A stretch of 30,000 nt of DNA from Cochliopodium minus (Eukaryota; Discosea; Himatismenida; Cochliopodiidae): positions 1-30,000 of the forward strand of contig JAMYWO010000398.1 in assembly GCA_024220525.1 (NCBI GenBank). The letters are read 5' to 3'. Each line of letters starts with the position of its first letter. Positions within the stretch are counted from its first letter, which is position 1. Position numbers and translations under genes: made by a program. The notes under the pieces are model-generated. The model saw only the letters and a list, made by a program, of their open reading frames with translations. It was not told the origin of the DNA and did no database searches. Below are positions 19,566 to 30,000 of this stretch, in pieces.

Positions 19566-22500
19566 TTATCCAGTCCATTTGAATAATTTTTTGGAAATGA
19601 ACTCCCATAAATAGGATAAAGTAAAATCCAAAAACAATACAATAACGAGTTTTCCTCTCAAATTTGGATTCAAAGGGGCCAATTCAAACATAGAATCCAT
19701 AGGTAAAATACCCAAAGCAACCAATACAGTCATGACACCCGAAGAAGTCAAAAAGTAAAAAAGGGGTTTATTTTCGCGAAGAGATTGCATCCAAGGATGG
19801 CCTTTTATAAAATCGAATAATTAATTTGAATTAAGTTTGACAGAATTCTGTTACCTTGATAATTTGTGATAAAAGTGGAAATTTGCATTACATTAGTCAA
19901 TAAAAACAAAGAAGTATTCAATACATTTGGCTTAAACACCTCTTCCACTGGTAATTTGACATTATCAAACATTTTAGCATGTTTAACAACAAAGATCATG
20001 GAGAGAAGATGAATAGTAAATTGACCAAAACTTAAACAAAATAATTAAATTTTTTAAAAAATTTAAGATTTGAAAAAGGAATTTACAGAGAAAAGAACAT
20101 GTAAGGATTGAAGAGAGAAGATGGAGGCTTTTCTTTGGAGAGATGGGGAAGTGGTTTAGCACGAGAAATAAATAAAAAGCTCAACGCAATGAAAATCCCA
20201 TTGACAGTCATTTGTCTTTATAAATTGTTTAAAATAAAATCAAAAATTTTGAAAAAATATTTCTTTTTTACGTATCACCAAATTTTACTCCATCAAGAAA
20301 TAGGACTGATAGACTGTAGGCGGTAACCAAACATTGCAAAGCAAGAATTTTGAACATCTGAGTAGTGGTGACCAACGTGCATCTTCCTTGTCTTACCAAA
20401 TCTATGATTGGTTGGATGTGATTTGTTTTTGTGGTGAAAGGAGCAGCAAAAGAAGCACCTTTTAAATTAAATAAAATAAATGAATTAAATAAATTAAAAT
20501 TAAATTTAAAATACCCATTTGGATCAAAGGTACTTCTTCATCTGAAGCAAAACTATTTTTGAAATCATTGATTTTCTTTGCTAATAGTTCAGTTGGGTTT
20601 TTTTTGACTTTTTTGGAAGGTTTGGTAGTGGATCTCTTTTTGACAGAGGGAGTAGAAGTAGATGAAACGTGTATGATCGCTTCTGGATGCACGTTGGTCT
20701 CTTCGTTTATTATGAGATCTTCATCAGGGTTATTGAGAAGTGCAACTCCCACATGTGACTGCTTTAATGCTCCCACATCTAAAAAAAGAAAATCAAAATA
20801 AATTTTATGTAAAATAAAGATTATAAAATTATAATTTAAAAATTTAACTAAAAGTTTTTTGAAGGAAAAATAAAGTACCATTGGTTCCATCACCACACAT
20901 CAGACAAAAATCGCCATTTTCTTTCAAAGTGGAAAGAACTATTTCTTTGTGTAAAGGTGAACAACGAGCAAAAACACGAATGTGGGAAACGTAAAGAGGA
21001 AGCAATTTGTTGATGTACAAGTACTGTAAACCCTCCCCTGTAACACACAACCCATAATCTTCACACAATTTCTTTATTTTATCCTTTTCTTTGGAGTCGT
21101 AGCAGTTTTGTTTTGTGCTTCCTCCCAAATCTTCCCATTTCCATGTGTCATTATTCTTTTTTTTTTAATCATAACGAAAAATTAATGTAAAAGAATCAAT
21201 AATTAACGTAAAATCCAATCTTTCTTTAAATGTTAATAATTTTCATTTTTATATTTTATTTTACCTCAAAAGAATTTGGCTTCAATAGGAGGACGTTCTT
21301 GAAAGGGAGGATCTCTAGTTGTTTGGCGACTTGAATGGCAGTCAATTCATTGTCACCAGTGATCATCACGTTCTTGTGGGAAGAAGAGGAAAGTTCCTGA
21401 AGTGTAGGAAGAGAGGATTTCTTAATGGGACAACTAAATATCAAAAAACCAGCAAATATCAAATCTTTTTCTGCTTCTTCTCTGCTCAAATCTTTTTTTT
21501 ATAAAATTATTAAGCAACAGTTTTTATAATTTTAATTTTTTCGAATTTTTTTTTGAATTTTTTAAATTTTAAATTTTTTTACCCTTGAGTTCATTCAAGC
21601 TCTTGAAGGTGATGGTTTTGTAAGCAAGAGAAATGACACGGTAACCTTTCATACTCCAAGATTCATAAGTGGTCTTGTAGTTGCTGGGTCTCTTTTCTGC
21701 ATCCAAGTGGTTGAAAATCGTTTCTGCTGCTCCCTTTGTCAATACGTATGCTTCATTCTCTGGTGACGTCGATACTCTTTTTAAAAATAAATTAAATAAT
21801 TAAAACTTTTTGAATTATGATAAAACAAAGTTTTCATATTTTATAAATTATTAAAAATGATTAAAAAATCAACGTTTCAAAATAAAAAAGGTGACAATAA
21901 AACTGGAATTGTATTTTCAAAAGAAAAAAAAAAATAATCAAAAGAAATTCTGAAAAAAAATCAAAAAAAAAAAAGAAATAAAAGAAACAATAATAGAAAT
22001 AATGTTAGAAACAATAAAAAAAGTATAAACTTTGCAATAGTGGTCATTCTCTTCAGGAAAGAAGTGAAATGAAATCTCTTGGCCATAGTGATGGAAATTT
22101 TGCGAGACTTGTTGGAACTAAACTCACCATTGGTGGACCAATTAGTAGACTCCAAAGAAGTGACTTCAAGGGGATCTCCCTGCAACTTTGAATCGAAAGT
22201 AATCAAATTATGGCAACCTCCTATCACGTATTGTGCCTCCTTGCTTTTCTCTATGATGTTCAAGTTGCTTACAATCTCTTTGGGAGCGTTGGGGAGGATG
22301 AGTCCTTCCAGTATCAGCTGGTCTGAGGTCAAGGTTCCTGTTTTGTCGAAACAACAGCTCGTTATTTTCCCTGCGAATGGAATGCGGAATGGTTCTATAT
22401 TTTTATAATAATGATTCAAAATAGAATTTATAAATTTTTTTATATTCAAACTCACATCAAAAATAATGATCAAATGATAAATTGAAATTTTTTTTCGAGA

Positions 22501-24421
22501 ATAAAACCAATCATCTCATTCAAATTTAATCAAAGATATTTTTCATTAAATAATTAATTTTGCATATATTTATTATTTAATCTCATGCTTTTGGAAGAGA
22601 AAGTTTGAAGTTATAAAGCCATATAAAATGTTAATAGGAGAAATTTTGATATAATTTTTTCAAATTTTTTTTTTTACCAGTACAAAAGACACTTAACTTT
22701 TGCAACTCAATGAGAGAATTTTGAACAGCGAGGGAAAGCTGAATGGGCAATTCAGGAGGGACAACAGAAGTGATGATCATGACACAATTTAAAAAGAGTT
22801 TGTATCTGCTTCTTGTTAAATCCTTCAAACCCTCTACCAACACGTAAAACGATGCCAAAATTGCGAAAAGAAGCAAAAAGAGGATGAATAACAAACTTTC
22901 TTTCGAGTTGGCAGTCATTTGCTTTGAATTGTAAAACACCATTTTCATCAACTTTCCTTGTGATGAGTTGAACCCTGTTTTCACTACGTATCCCAGTATA
23001 GATTGGTTGCTTGTTCCTTTAACCTCTTTTTTTTTTTTTTTTGAAAATAAAATTAATTTCTCTCAGACCAAGGATTTAATTAATGAAAAAATTTTATTAT
23101 TCTTAAAAATACAATTTTATAATAAAAAAAAAATAAACCTTGGTTAGAACCAGTAATAGCCTTGTTGGTTCCCTCCTCACAAACAGATTGAATAAACTTG
23201 GTTCCACTAAAAATGATGGAGAGTCTATCCTTCTTCCTGTCGAAAACATCATCAGGGTTGCGAGTACGAAGAGACTCCTTTCTTTGAGGTGTGCTTTCTC
23301 CTGTCAAAATGGATTCATTGATGACACAATTACCAGAGAGTAGGATCATATCACAAGGGGAGATGGTGTCTCTTTTTTTCTCGTTTTTTTTTCTTTTCAT
23401 TTTCATTTCGCAGATATCTCCCACCACCATGTCTGATCTGCTTATCTTTTGCCATTGTCCATTTCTGTACACCCTGTACTTGCTGGAGGAGGAAGGAAGC
23501 ATCTCTCTGAGCTTTTTGATGTTGGTGATTCTCTTTTTTACGAGGGTGGATTCGAAGATGATCAACATCACAAAGGTCAACAAGCTGTAATACCAATATT
23601 CATCCTGTTGAAAGATAAAAATTGAATTAAAAATGTTGATGAACTGGATTTTTGAATGATCTTCTTACCAACATCCATAATAAAACACAGAAGATTTGAA
23701 AAATGAATAAAGGGGCTAATGCTTGTTCAATAAAGAGTTCTTTAAATGTTGGCTCTGGAATATCAGTGTTGTTAGTTCCCCATTTATTCTTGCTTTGTTC
23801 AAAGGTGATTATTTTGTCCGTGATTTCTTTATTTTTTGATTTCAAATATTCTTCTGTGACGATCCCTGTTGCATTTTGATAGAATTTGATTTGTTCACTC
23901 AAAAGAAACTCTGTCTTCTTGAATATTTGAGCTTCATTGTCAAAATAAAATTTTCTTCTTTGGAATTCAAAGATGTATTTGTCATTCTATTCAATAGAGG
24001 TTAGAAAACAAATAAACAAGAATAATTTATGATAATTACTTGTTTAAAAATATTGGTGATAGTTGGATCTCCTTTATATTGATGTGGAATGACAAATACA
24101 TGGCTAGCATATTCTATTTTGGATGCCTGAGTGTTAATTTTTTTTTTAAAGAAAATGAGTAATAATTTTGCTGATTAATAAAGTGAATACATTTGAATAA
24201 ATCATGAAAGAATCAATGTAGGCACTCCAATATCTCCCAAGGAATGTCAAAATATGGAAAAATAAAGGAATGATTAGGGTAAGAAAATAATATGAATTCT
24301 CCATTTGAGAAGCATAGTAAGAGAGGCCCAAATAAATCAAGATAAATGGAAAAATGTCCAATCTCAAAGTTCTCTTATTTTTCAAAACAATTTTCTCAAC
24401 CAGTTTTGATTTTTCAATCAT
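19566..24421 (-). CDS. P5A-type P-ATPase (Spf1 / ATP13A1 family)
   Basis: ER membrane ATPase; P5A enzymes remove mislocalised transmembrane segments (dislocase activity). The spliced gene has about a dozen introns and encodes roughly 1080 residues, as usual for the family. The start at 24421 ([17 protein letters not shown]) follows a 14-A tract and matches the family N-terminus; an upstream in-frame ATG at 24478 is less likely. Landmarks in order: TGES actuator motif (23306-23295); PPELP in M4 (22759-22745), diagnostic for P5A; phosphorylation motif [11 protein letters not shown] (catalytic Asp at 22347-22345); [18 protein letters not shown]; and GDGTND split by an intron at about 20878. A charged linker ([20 protein letters not shown]) follows, then C-terminal TM helices ending at FKWTG. 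A Lys/Arg-rich insert ([13 protein letters not shown]) lies in the actuator domain. The intron between about 22676 and 22396 is long (about 280 bp). Confidence 0.93.
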
Positions 24422-24526
24422 TTTTTTTTTTTTTTGATGTAAATAAATAAAAATAAAATGAAGAGGGATGGGATCCATTAATGGGTTGGCAAAGGTTTAA
24501 TAAATTAATGAAAAAAAGTTCTAAAT

Positions 24527-25528
24527 TTACAAAGCAGTGAATCTATTATTTTTGTTCAATTTAGAATTCACTGCTTTTATGTGTTGGATTTGAAAAAGAA
24601 AATTTCCAGTTTTTCTTTGGGCCATCAAAATTCCAAAAGAATATACCTTGTGTATCTGCGGGACAACATCTTCTTCTACCATATAACCACCATCTTGGGT
24701 AAAAATGAAATCATTAAAAGGAACAATGACATCATACCATTGTTTATCTTCCATTGGGATCGAAGATAGTTCGCTATTTGTTTGTTCTTCTTGTTTTTCT
24801 TGTTTTTCATCATTTTCTGAATTATTTTGTGATTCTTCATCGGTTTTCTTCTCTTGAGGAAATTCAAAAGGATCGAATGCTTTTAAATTTTCATCTTCCC
24901 TCTTTTCTTCTTTGATATCTTCTTGAAGATCATCTTCTTGATCTTCCTCTTGTTTATTTTCTTTTTTCCCATCTCCCTCTTTCTTGGGCAATTCGAAAGG
25001 ATCAAAAGCCCTCATCTCTTCTTCGCTTATTTGTTCCACTCTTTCTTCACTGAATATCCTTCTTCTTTTCTGTTTTTGCAACAAATATTTTGCCTTATCC
25101 GTTGTGATGAATGCTTGAAATAAATCAGAAGGTTGTGCACTCTCACATCTCATGTTCGAAACATATATTTGATTATCTCCAGCACATCTTATTCTAAATT
25201 CTAAACCATCAAATTCTTCTAAATTCCATGTTTCGGAATCTTTGCTCACTATTGCAGCATATCCACTTCTAAGCATTTTGCCACTTGTTTCAATATTTAT
25301 TTCTCCATCGAATTCTCCACATTTTTCTTTATCATTGTATCTCCATTTTGCCATTGATTTTCCTCCTATGTCAGCATCAACCATTAATTTGAATCTTTCT
25401 ATGCTTTTTTGATTATCAAATTTGAATAAAAATAAATCTTGTGGATTCATAGATCTTCTGATATGATCTATAGTCCAAATATCTGACCATTTACTCTTCC
25501 CCAATATTGATTTAAATAAACTCTTCAT
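24527..25528 (-). CDS. CIA30-domain protein, NDUFAF1-like complex I assembly factor
   Basis: Intronless, 333 residues. The ATG at 25528 is chosen; an upstream in-frame TTG is not a start. CIA30 features: LFLFKFDNQKSIERFKLMVD, DIGGKSMAKW, EFDGEINIETSGKMLRSGYA, FDGLEFRIRCAGDNQIYV, then near the C-terminus WYDVIVPFNDFIFT and SFGILMAQRKTGNFLFQI. The first and last parts of the domain are separated by an acidic, low-complexity linker of about 130 residues rich in E, K, Q and D. The linker contains two near-copies of a motif (AFDPFELP and AFDPFEFP) about 50 residues apart. The basic N-terminus (MKSLFKSILGKSKW) could be a mitochondrial targeting helix. In other eukaryotes the protein chaperones assembly of respiratory complex I. 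It is tandem with the P5A-ATPase gene (105-bp gap) and divergent from Rab. Confidence 0.85.
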   Translation of the reverse strand: MKSLFKSILGKSKWSDIWTIDHIRRSMNPQDLFLFKFDNQKSIERFKLMVDADIGGKSMAKWRYNDKEKCGEFDGEINIETSGKMLRSGYAAIVSKDSETWNLEEFDGLEFRIRCAGDNQIYVSNMRCESAQPSDLFQAFITTDKAKYLLQKQKRRRIFSEERVEQISEEEMRAFDPFELPKKEGDGKKENKQEEDQEDDLQEDIKEEKREDENLKAFDPFEFPQEKKTDEESQNNSENDEKQEKQEEQTNSELSSIPMEDKQWYDVIVPFNDFIFTQDGGYMVEEDVVPQIHKVYSFGILMAQRKTGNFLFQIQHIKAVNSKLNKNNRFTAL

Positions 25529-25783
25529 CTTCAATTTTTAATTTTTTTTAATATTTATTCTTTTCTTGTTGTGAAAAATCATTTGATTGAAAAAGGGTTA
25601 TTCATTAAATTGATAAATGATATTTGAATTACAAAGAAATAATTTAAGGATAGAACTTGATAATGAGGAAATTCTAACAAATTTAACAATACTCTTTTTA
25701 TTTTTTTTATTAATTGACGTTTAAAAATATAAAAAAAATCTCTCCCATTTGGAATATATAAAGATAATCAATCCTAAAAACAT

Positions 25784-26845
25784 ATGTCAGACTCGTATGA
25801 CGAATTATTCAAAATATTATTAATTGGTTTGAAATTTTTGGCATAAATTTTGAATATGGAAAACGAATACTAAAAAATGAATATTTTTATTCATTAGGAG
25901 ATAGTGGTGTGGGAAAAAGTTGCCTTCTTTTGAGATATACTGAGGGAAGTTACACAGATAGTTATATATCAACTGTAAAATTATTTTTTTAAATTAATAG
26001 TTCTATTTTTTAATTGAAATGAATTAATTTAAAAGATTGGAGTAGATTTTAAAACAAAATTAATAGAAGTTAATTCCAAAAGGATAAAATTGGAGGTAAA
26101 ATATAATTATATCCCTTGCAAAAAAAAACTTTTTAATTCAATATAATATTTGAAATAGTGCTGGGATACAGCAGGACAAGAGGTACAAACATCATTCGAA
26201 TTATATTCCATAATAAACATTTCAAATAATTGAAAAACCCCTATTAACAAAATTTTATAAAAGCGCTTTCAAACAATAACTGCATCATATTACAGAGGTG
26301 CTGCAGGTAAATAAAAATTTTTAAAATAATGAATTATTGAATCAAATCCAACACAAATATTAAATTATTTTTCAAACAAAATTTTCAATCAATCAATTTG
26401 TTCTTTCTCGATATAGATATTTATTTATCATTTCTCGATAATAATTCACTTCCTACATAATTATTTCATTTTAAAACTCTTATACAATTAAAATTTAGGA
26501 ATCATTTTGGTTTATGATATCACAAGCAGAGATAGTTTCACAAAATTATCATTGTGGAAAAATGAGATTGATAAATATTCGGGAAATAAAGATTTAAAAA
26601 TAATGGTCTTGGGGAATAAATGTGATATTGAAAATGATCGCAAAGTAAGCACCAAAGAAGCTGAAGAATTTGCATTGAGCCATGGTGCGAAATTTCTCGA
26701 AGTTTCCGCTAAACAAACCATCAACGTCGAAAAAGCATTCACACAATTAACCCAAGAAATTCTCAAAACTGGCGAAAAAACCATCAAATCTTCCTCTCTT
26801 GATTTAAATTCTACCAAAACAAAGAAGAAAATGTGTTTAATCTAG
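25784..26845 (+). CDS. Rab-family small GTPase, Rab1/Rab8-like
   Basis: Spliced product of about 197 residues from six exons. G-box motifs are complete: GDSGVGKS (P-loop), switch I YISTIGVDFK as in Rab1/8/10, WDTAGQE with RF-type Rab signature ([13 protein letters not shown]), GNKCD and EVSAK. Introns start at about 25828, 25974, 26096, 26182 and 26308 and all are GT..AG. It should cycle on secretory membranes. The C-terminus is KKKMCLI, with a single Cys third from the end. Normal Rab prenylation needs CC, CxC or a Cys fourth from the end (CaaX), so lipid attachment is uncertain. It is divergent from the CIA30 gene with 255 bp between starts. Rab versus another Ras-superfamily class is secure; the exact subfamily is not. 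Confidence 0.92.
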
Positions 26846-27097
26846 AAAAAAAAACTTTGTTTTCGTTATAATTATAAAACAATAACAAAACCCCTTTATT
26901 ATTTTATTGTAAAAAAATATATAATATTAAGATTTAAAGATCTGATTAAAAAAAAAAACAAACATTCACCAAAACAAATCCTATCCTTTTTCCTTTTGAT
27001 AAACACTTTCAAAAATTGTGAGCAATTATATCTTTTTTATTGATGAAATTATTGAATTAATTAATAAGAACATTTTATAATAATAAAAAAAAAAAAA

Positions 27098-28866
27098 ATG
27101 AACTCGAAAATATCTTTTATAAATGATGGAATAAGGGAGAATGATGAAAGGTAAAATCTCATTAAAACATCGATGTGATGGATAAAATCGAATAACGTTC
27201 CATATTTAATTTTATCTTTATTTATAAAGTATGAATGGAGAGGTTGAGCTTACTCATACCCACAAGAGACTGAAAGAGATACCCACCTCAATTTTCAGTA
27301 TGAATAATCTCGTTAGGTAAAATATAATACTCTATTTAAAATTTTAAATAATTAATTTGTTATGGATGAAACAAGATTATTTCTGAACGACAATCAAATA
27401 GTGGAGATTCCCAAAGAAATTAAAAATTTGAAGAATTTAGAAATGTATATCTTTTATTATTCAATACATAATATTATTAAGTTGAAATCTTTTTTTCAAT
27501 CAGATTATGGCTGAATGATAACAAAATAGAAAAAATACCAAGATCATTAGGAGAATTGGTGAAATTAACTGAATTATTATTGCATAATAATAATTTGACC
27601 ACATTGCCAAATCTTCAATCTCTTATCAATCTAAAAAGATTGACGATACAAGGTATGAAAATTGGATAAACTAATCAATGATTTAAGATTTAATTCATAT
27701 AAAATTAATTAAAAAATAATAAATTGAATTGAATTAAATTTTAAAAGTAAATAACTTCACAAATCCACCCCCATCAATGGTGGAAAAAGAAGGAGCGGGG
27801 GCAATCCTGGAATGGTTCTCTTTAGAAGACAAAGAATCTCAAGAGGATTTTGAAAATATTAGAAATCAATTTTTTCAAACAGAATCCTCACCACCAATGC
27901 CCAAGGCCCAATCGTAAATTATTTTTTTTAAAAAATTTTTTTTTTTACATTTTTTTTCCAAAAGTGAAAATTCACCTGTAAAAAGTTCTCCCAAAAAGAA
28001 ATTATCTTTGAGAAAGAAGAAAACAGTTTCAAAAAAAACATTAAAGACACTTTCGTACCATCCTTCTGCAAATTCCACGGTTAAAAAAAGTTTGTAAAAT
28101 AATTTATTTTAAAATTTATTTCCTTTATTTTAATTCTTTATTTTTATAATATTTGTATTTTATTTTAAAGGGATTCAGAAAATATGACGAAGGATGATTC
28201 TAACATAGAAACATTTGTTAAAGAACATAATAAAAGTTTCAACAATCTCAAAGATGTGAAAGATTTCTCTTTTTCTAAAGATGCTTTCAGGAAATCTCCC
28301 AGCAAGACGGATTCTCAAAAATTTGAAACCAAGCCCAAAGATCAAATTCAACCACAAGAAGAGGAAGAAGTGTTATTAGAAGCACCTGCCCGAGTTAAAT
28401 CTTCCAAGTAATATTTTTTGATTTTTATTACAGATGATACTGACATTTTTATTACTTTAAAAGGCCAATAAGTTCATCTCCCAGTAAAAAAAAAAAGAAA
28501 TCCTCCTCATCTCTTTATAAACAACTTGTTGACACAAAAAAACAGCTTAAACAGCTCACACAGTTGGTTCAACAACAAACTGAGAATGGCAAAAACAGTA
28601 TCAGTGATGAAGATGACAAATCAAGTGGAGAAGGAGACAATAATGCAAATAATACTCCTTTACCTGAACCGCAAAATATTCAATCTCCTTTACCTGAATC
28701 TCAAAATATTCCAAAAAGTAAAATTAATTTTAAAATTATAATTTATTCATTTAATATTTTATTTCGAATAGGCACCAATATGAAAGGATATCTAACATTT
28801 TCCATTTTTACAAATTTCCTCCTTTTCATATTTATTTTATTTCTCGCTTATGTTTATTACCTCTAA
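27098..28866 (+). CDS. Tail-anchored leucine-rich-repeat protein
   Basis: Spliced product of about 412 residues with about nine exons. The start at 27098 follows a 13-A tract. Residues about 30-130 hold four to five LRRs (KRLKEIPTSIFSMNNLVRL, LNDNQIVEIPKEIKNLKNLE, LNDNKIEKIPRSLGELVKL, HNNNLTTLPNLQSLINLKRL). An LRR cap follows (NNFTNPPPSMVEKEGAGAIL). Residues about 150-370 are low-complexity, rich in Lys, Ser and Glu, with a short coiled-coil-like YKQLVDTKKQLKQLTQLVQQ and a duplicated PLPExQNI motif. A single hydrophobic helix at the extreme C-terminus (FTNFLLFIFILFLAYVYY) looks like a tail anchor. No signal peptide. The layout recalls LRRC59-type ER membrane proteins, but similarity beyond layout is unproven. 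It is convergent with ALG6 at a 50-bp gap. Confidence 0.85.
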
Positions 28867-28916
28867 AAAATTAAAATGATCTCAAAAGAAAACAATGATT
28901 TTAATGTTAATTTTAA

Positions 28917-30000
28917 TTAGTTCTGTTTTTGTTTCACATCTCTTGTTGATCCAAGAGAGATAATGTTAAATTGTAAAAAATAAATATAAATAAAAGAAGA
29001 GAAAAAGTGTAAGAAAGAATAAACAGTGAACATCATTGTGATAATGTCAGGGTATCTCGTTGGAGGTACAAAAAAGATATCCACCATATGAATCAAAACC
29101 ATCCCAGAAATCGATATCTTTAGAAAAATAAATAAATGAATCTTAATTCAAAGGCTTTAAACAAAATTTACATAAAAAAAGAAATTTTTTAGACGAAAAA
29201 TGGTTTTTGGGAAATCCATGAGAGCAAGGTAAATTAGCATCAAAGCAATGTAAGGAACATACAAATCATCTTTTTTGACGAGGGGATAAACAGAGAAAGT
29301 GGCTACAATGGAAAACCAGAAAGCCTAAAAAAATTATAATAAATTTGAAAAAAATAAAAAAAAAATGACTTCAAAAGGCAAAATGGGGAACAAGCAAACA
29401 AAAGGGATCAAAGGCAATAATATTGATTTTTCGTGAACTTGAAAGGAGAACATGAAAAAAGAGAGGGAACAGATGAACAAGCTGAACAAAAAGTTTCTTT
29501 TGTTGGGCCTGAAAAGAAGGTGGACACAGGAAAACAAAAATGATCCCGCTGTGATCAATGTACTACAAAAAAAAAGTTATTTCAAATAATAATGACTTTT
29601 TAACATTTAAATTTTATTATTGTTTTTTTATTTTTTAATTTTTTTTACCTTAAACGAACGAGGGTTGGAGGAGAATAAAAAAGATTGAATTTGACAAACA
29701 GAGAAGCGGAACACCAAAAATTGGCGACCTTGTCTTCAAAGAGGCCCCTAGAAAAGGGAAACACCCTGTGCAACACCTGCAATGTCGATTCTATTGAAGA
29801 GAGAAAGGGGTACCAACACAAAGCGAATGTCAATATTACCACCACACCTATCTTTCCAATTCTATAAACAAACGAGAAAAAATTCTGCAATAAAAAAAAA
29901 AAGAAATAAATTTAAAATTTAAAAAAAATAATTAAAAAAAAAATAATTAAAAGAAAATAATTGAGAAAAAAAAATAATGAAAAACAAAAAAGTAAATACT
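28917..30000 (-). CDS. ALG6: ALG6-type dolichyl-P-Glc glucosyltransferase (3' part, runs off window)
   Basis: The C-terminal half of a multi-spanning ER enzyme that adds the first glucose to dolichol-linked Man9GlcNAc2. The exon near 29886-29651 reads ILTFALCWYPFL and VLHRVFPFSRGLFEDKVANF, the hallmark that separates ALG6 from ALG8. The next exon (about 29561-29383) has FFMFSFQVHEKSILLPLIP, containing the conserved HEKSILL motif. Then come an exon at about 29325-29180 (YVPYIALMLIYLALMDFPKT) and a last exon with FFVPPTRYPDII, ending at 28917. Five or more TM helices are visible. The 5' part lies beyond 30000. The segment 29890-30000 is A-rich and non-coding, probably an intron. Confidence 0.9.

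Noticed and set aside
22079-22408. 109-codon plus-strand open frame
   Set aside because: Antisense to the P5A-ATPase exon with the DKTGT motif.
1-30000. tRNA or rRNA genes
   Set aside because: No cloverleaf-like or rRNA-like sequence was recognised by eye on either strand; a covariance-model scan would be decisive.

Overview
The window looks like nuclear DNA of an AT-rich, free-living unicellular eukaryote. Genes are packed tightly on both strands and cut by many short AT-rich GT..AG introns, mostly about 45-110 bp. Several start codons follow an A-tract. Gene content includes eukaryotic ribosomal protein S6, a P2X receptor, a Rab GTPase, an ER P5A-ATPase, ALG6 and a complex I assembly factor. 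P2X receptors and the A-rich start context fit an amoeba-like protist (dictyostelid-like Amoebozoa, for example). I cannot place the organism more exactly from the sequence. Complex I assembly implies ordinary respiring mitochondria. All splice models below were built by eye from GT/AG sites and reading-frame continuity.

Layout. (1) 220-10466, minus: one very large gene of about 19 exons and about 2950 residues. It encodes a secreted type I membrane protein with an N-terminal signal peptide, a long coiled-coil stalk, an EGF-like patch, a Cys-rich region, eight DUF11/CARDB-like repeats with a GPSDA-type motif, one transmembrane helix and a short basic tail. (2) 10635-13953: RPS6 (minus) and a P2X receptor (plus), divergent from a 128-bp shared promoter. 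(3) 14174-15457, plus: a secreted, apparently GPI-anchored protein with LPMO-like (histidine-brace) features, spread over about 11 exons including 12-nt and 16-nt microexons. (4) 15809-18000: a transposon graveyard with a decayed piggyBac transposase and a tandemly duplicated, decayed Cys-rich CXC-like sequence. (5) 18321-19507: a base-for-base copy, as far as I can read, of the RPS6 and promoter block, ending 70 bp into the P2X gene. (6) 19566-24421, minus: P5A-type ATPase (Spf1/ATP13A1 family). (7) 24527-25528, minus: intronless CIA30/NDUFAF1-like gene with an acidic linker inside the domain. (8) 25784-26845, plus: Rab1/Rab8-like GTPase with an odd C-terminus. (9) 27098-28866, plus: tail-anchored leucine-rich-repeat protein. 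(10) 28917 to the window end, minus: 3' part of ALG6.

The genes do not form one pathway. Several share membrane or secretory themes: ALG6 (N-glycan precursor), P5A-ATPase (ER membrane protein quality control), Rab (vesicle traffic) and the heavily N-glycosylatable surface protein. The most notable items are the giant DUF11-repeat surface protein and the very recent duplication that made a second complete RPS6 plus a stub of P2X.
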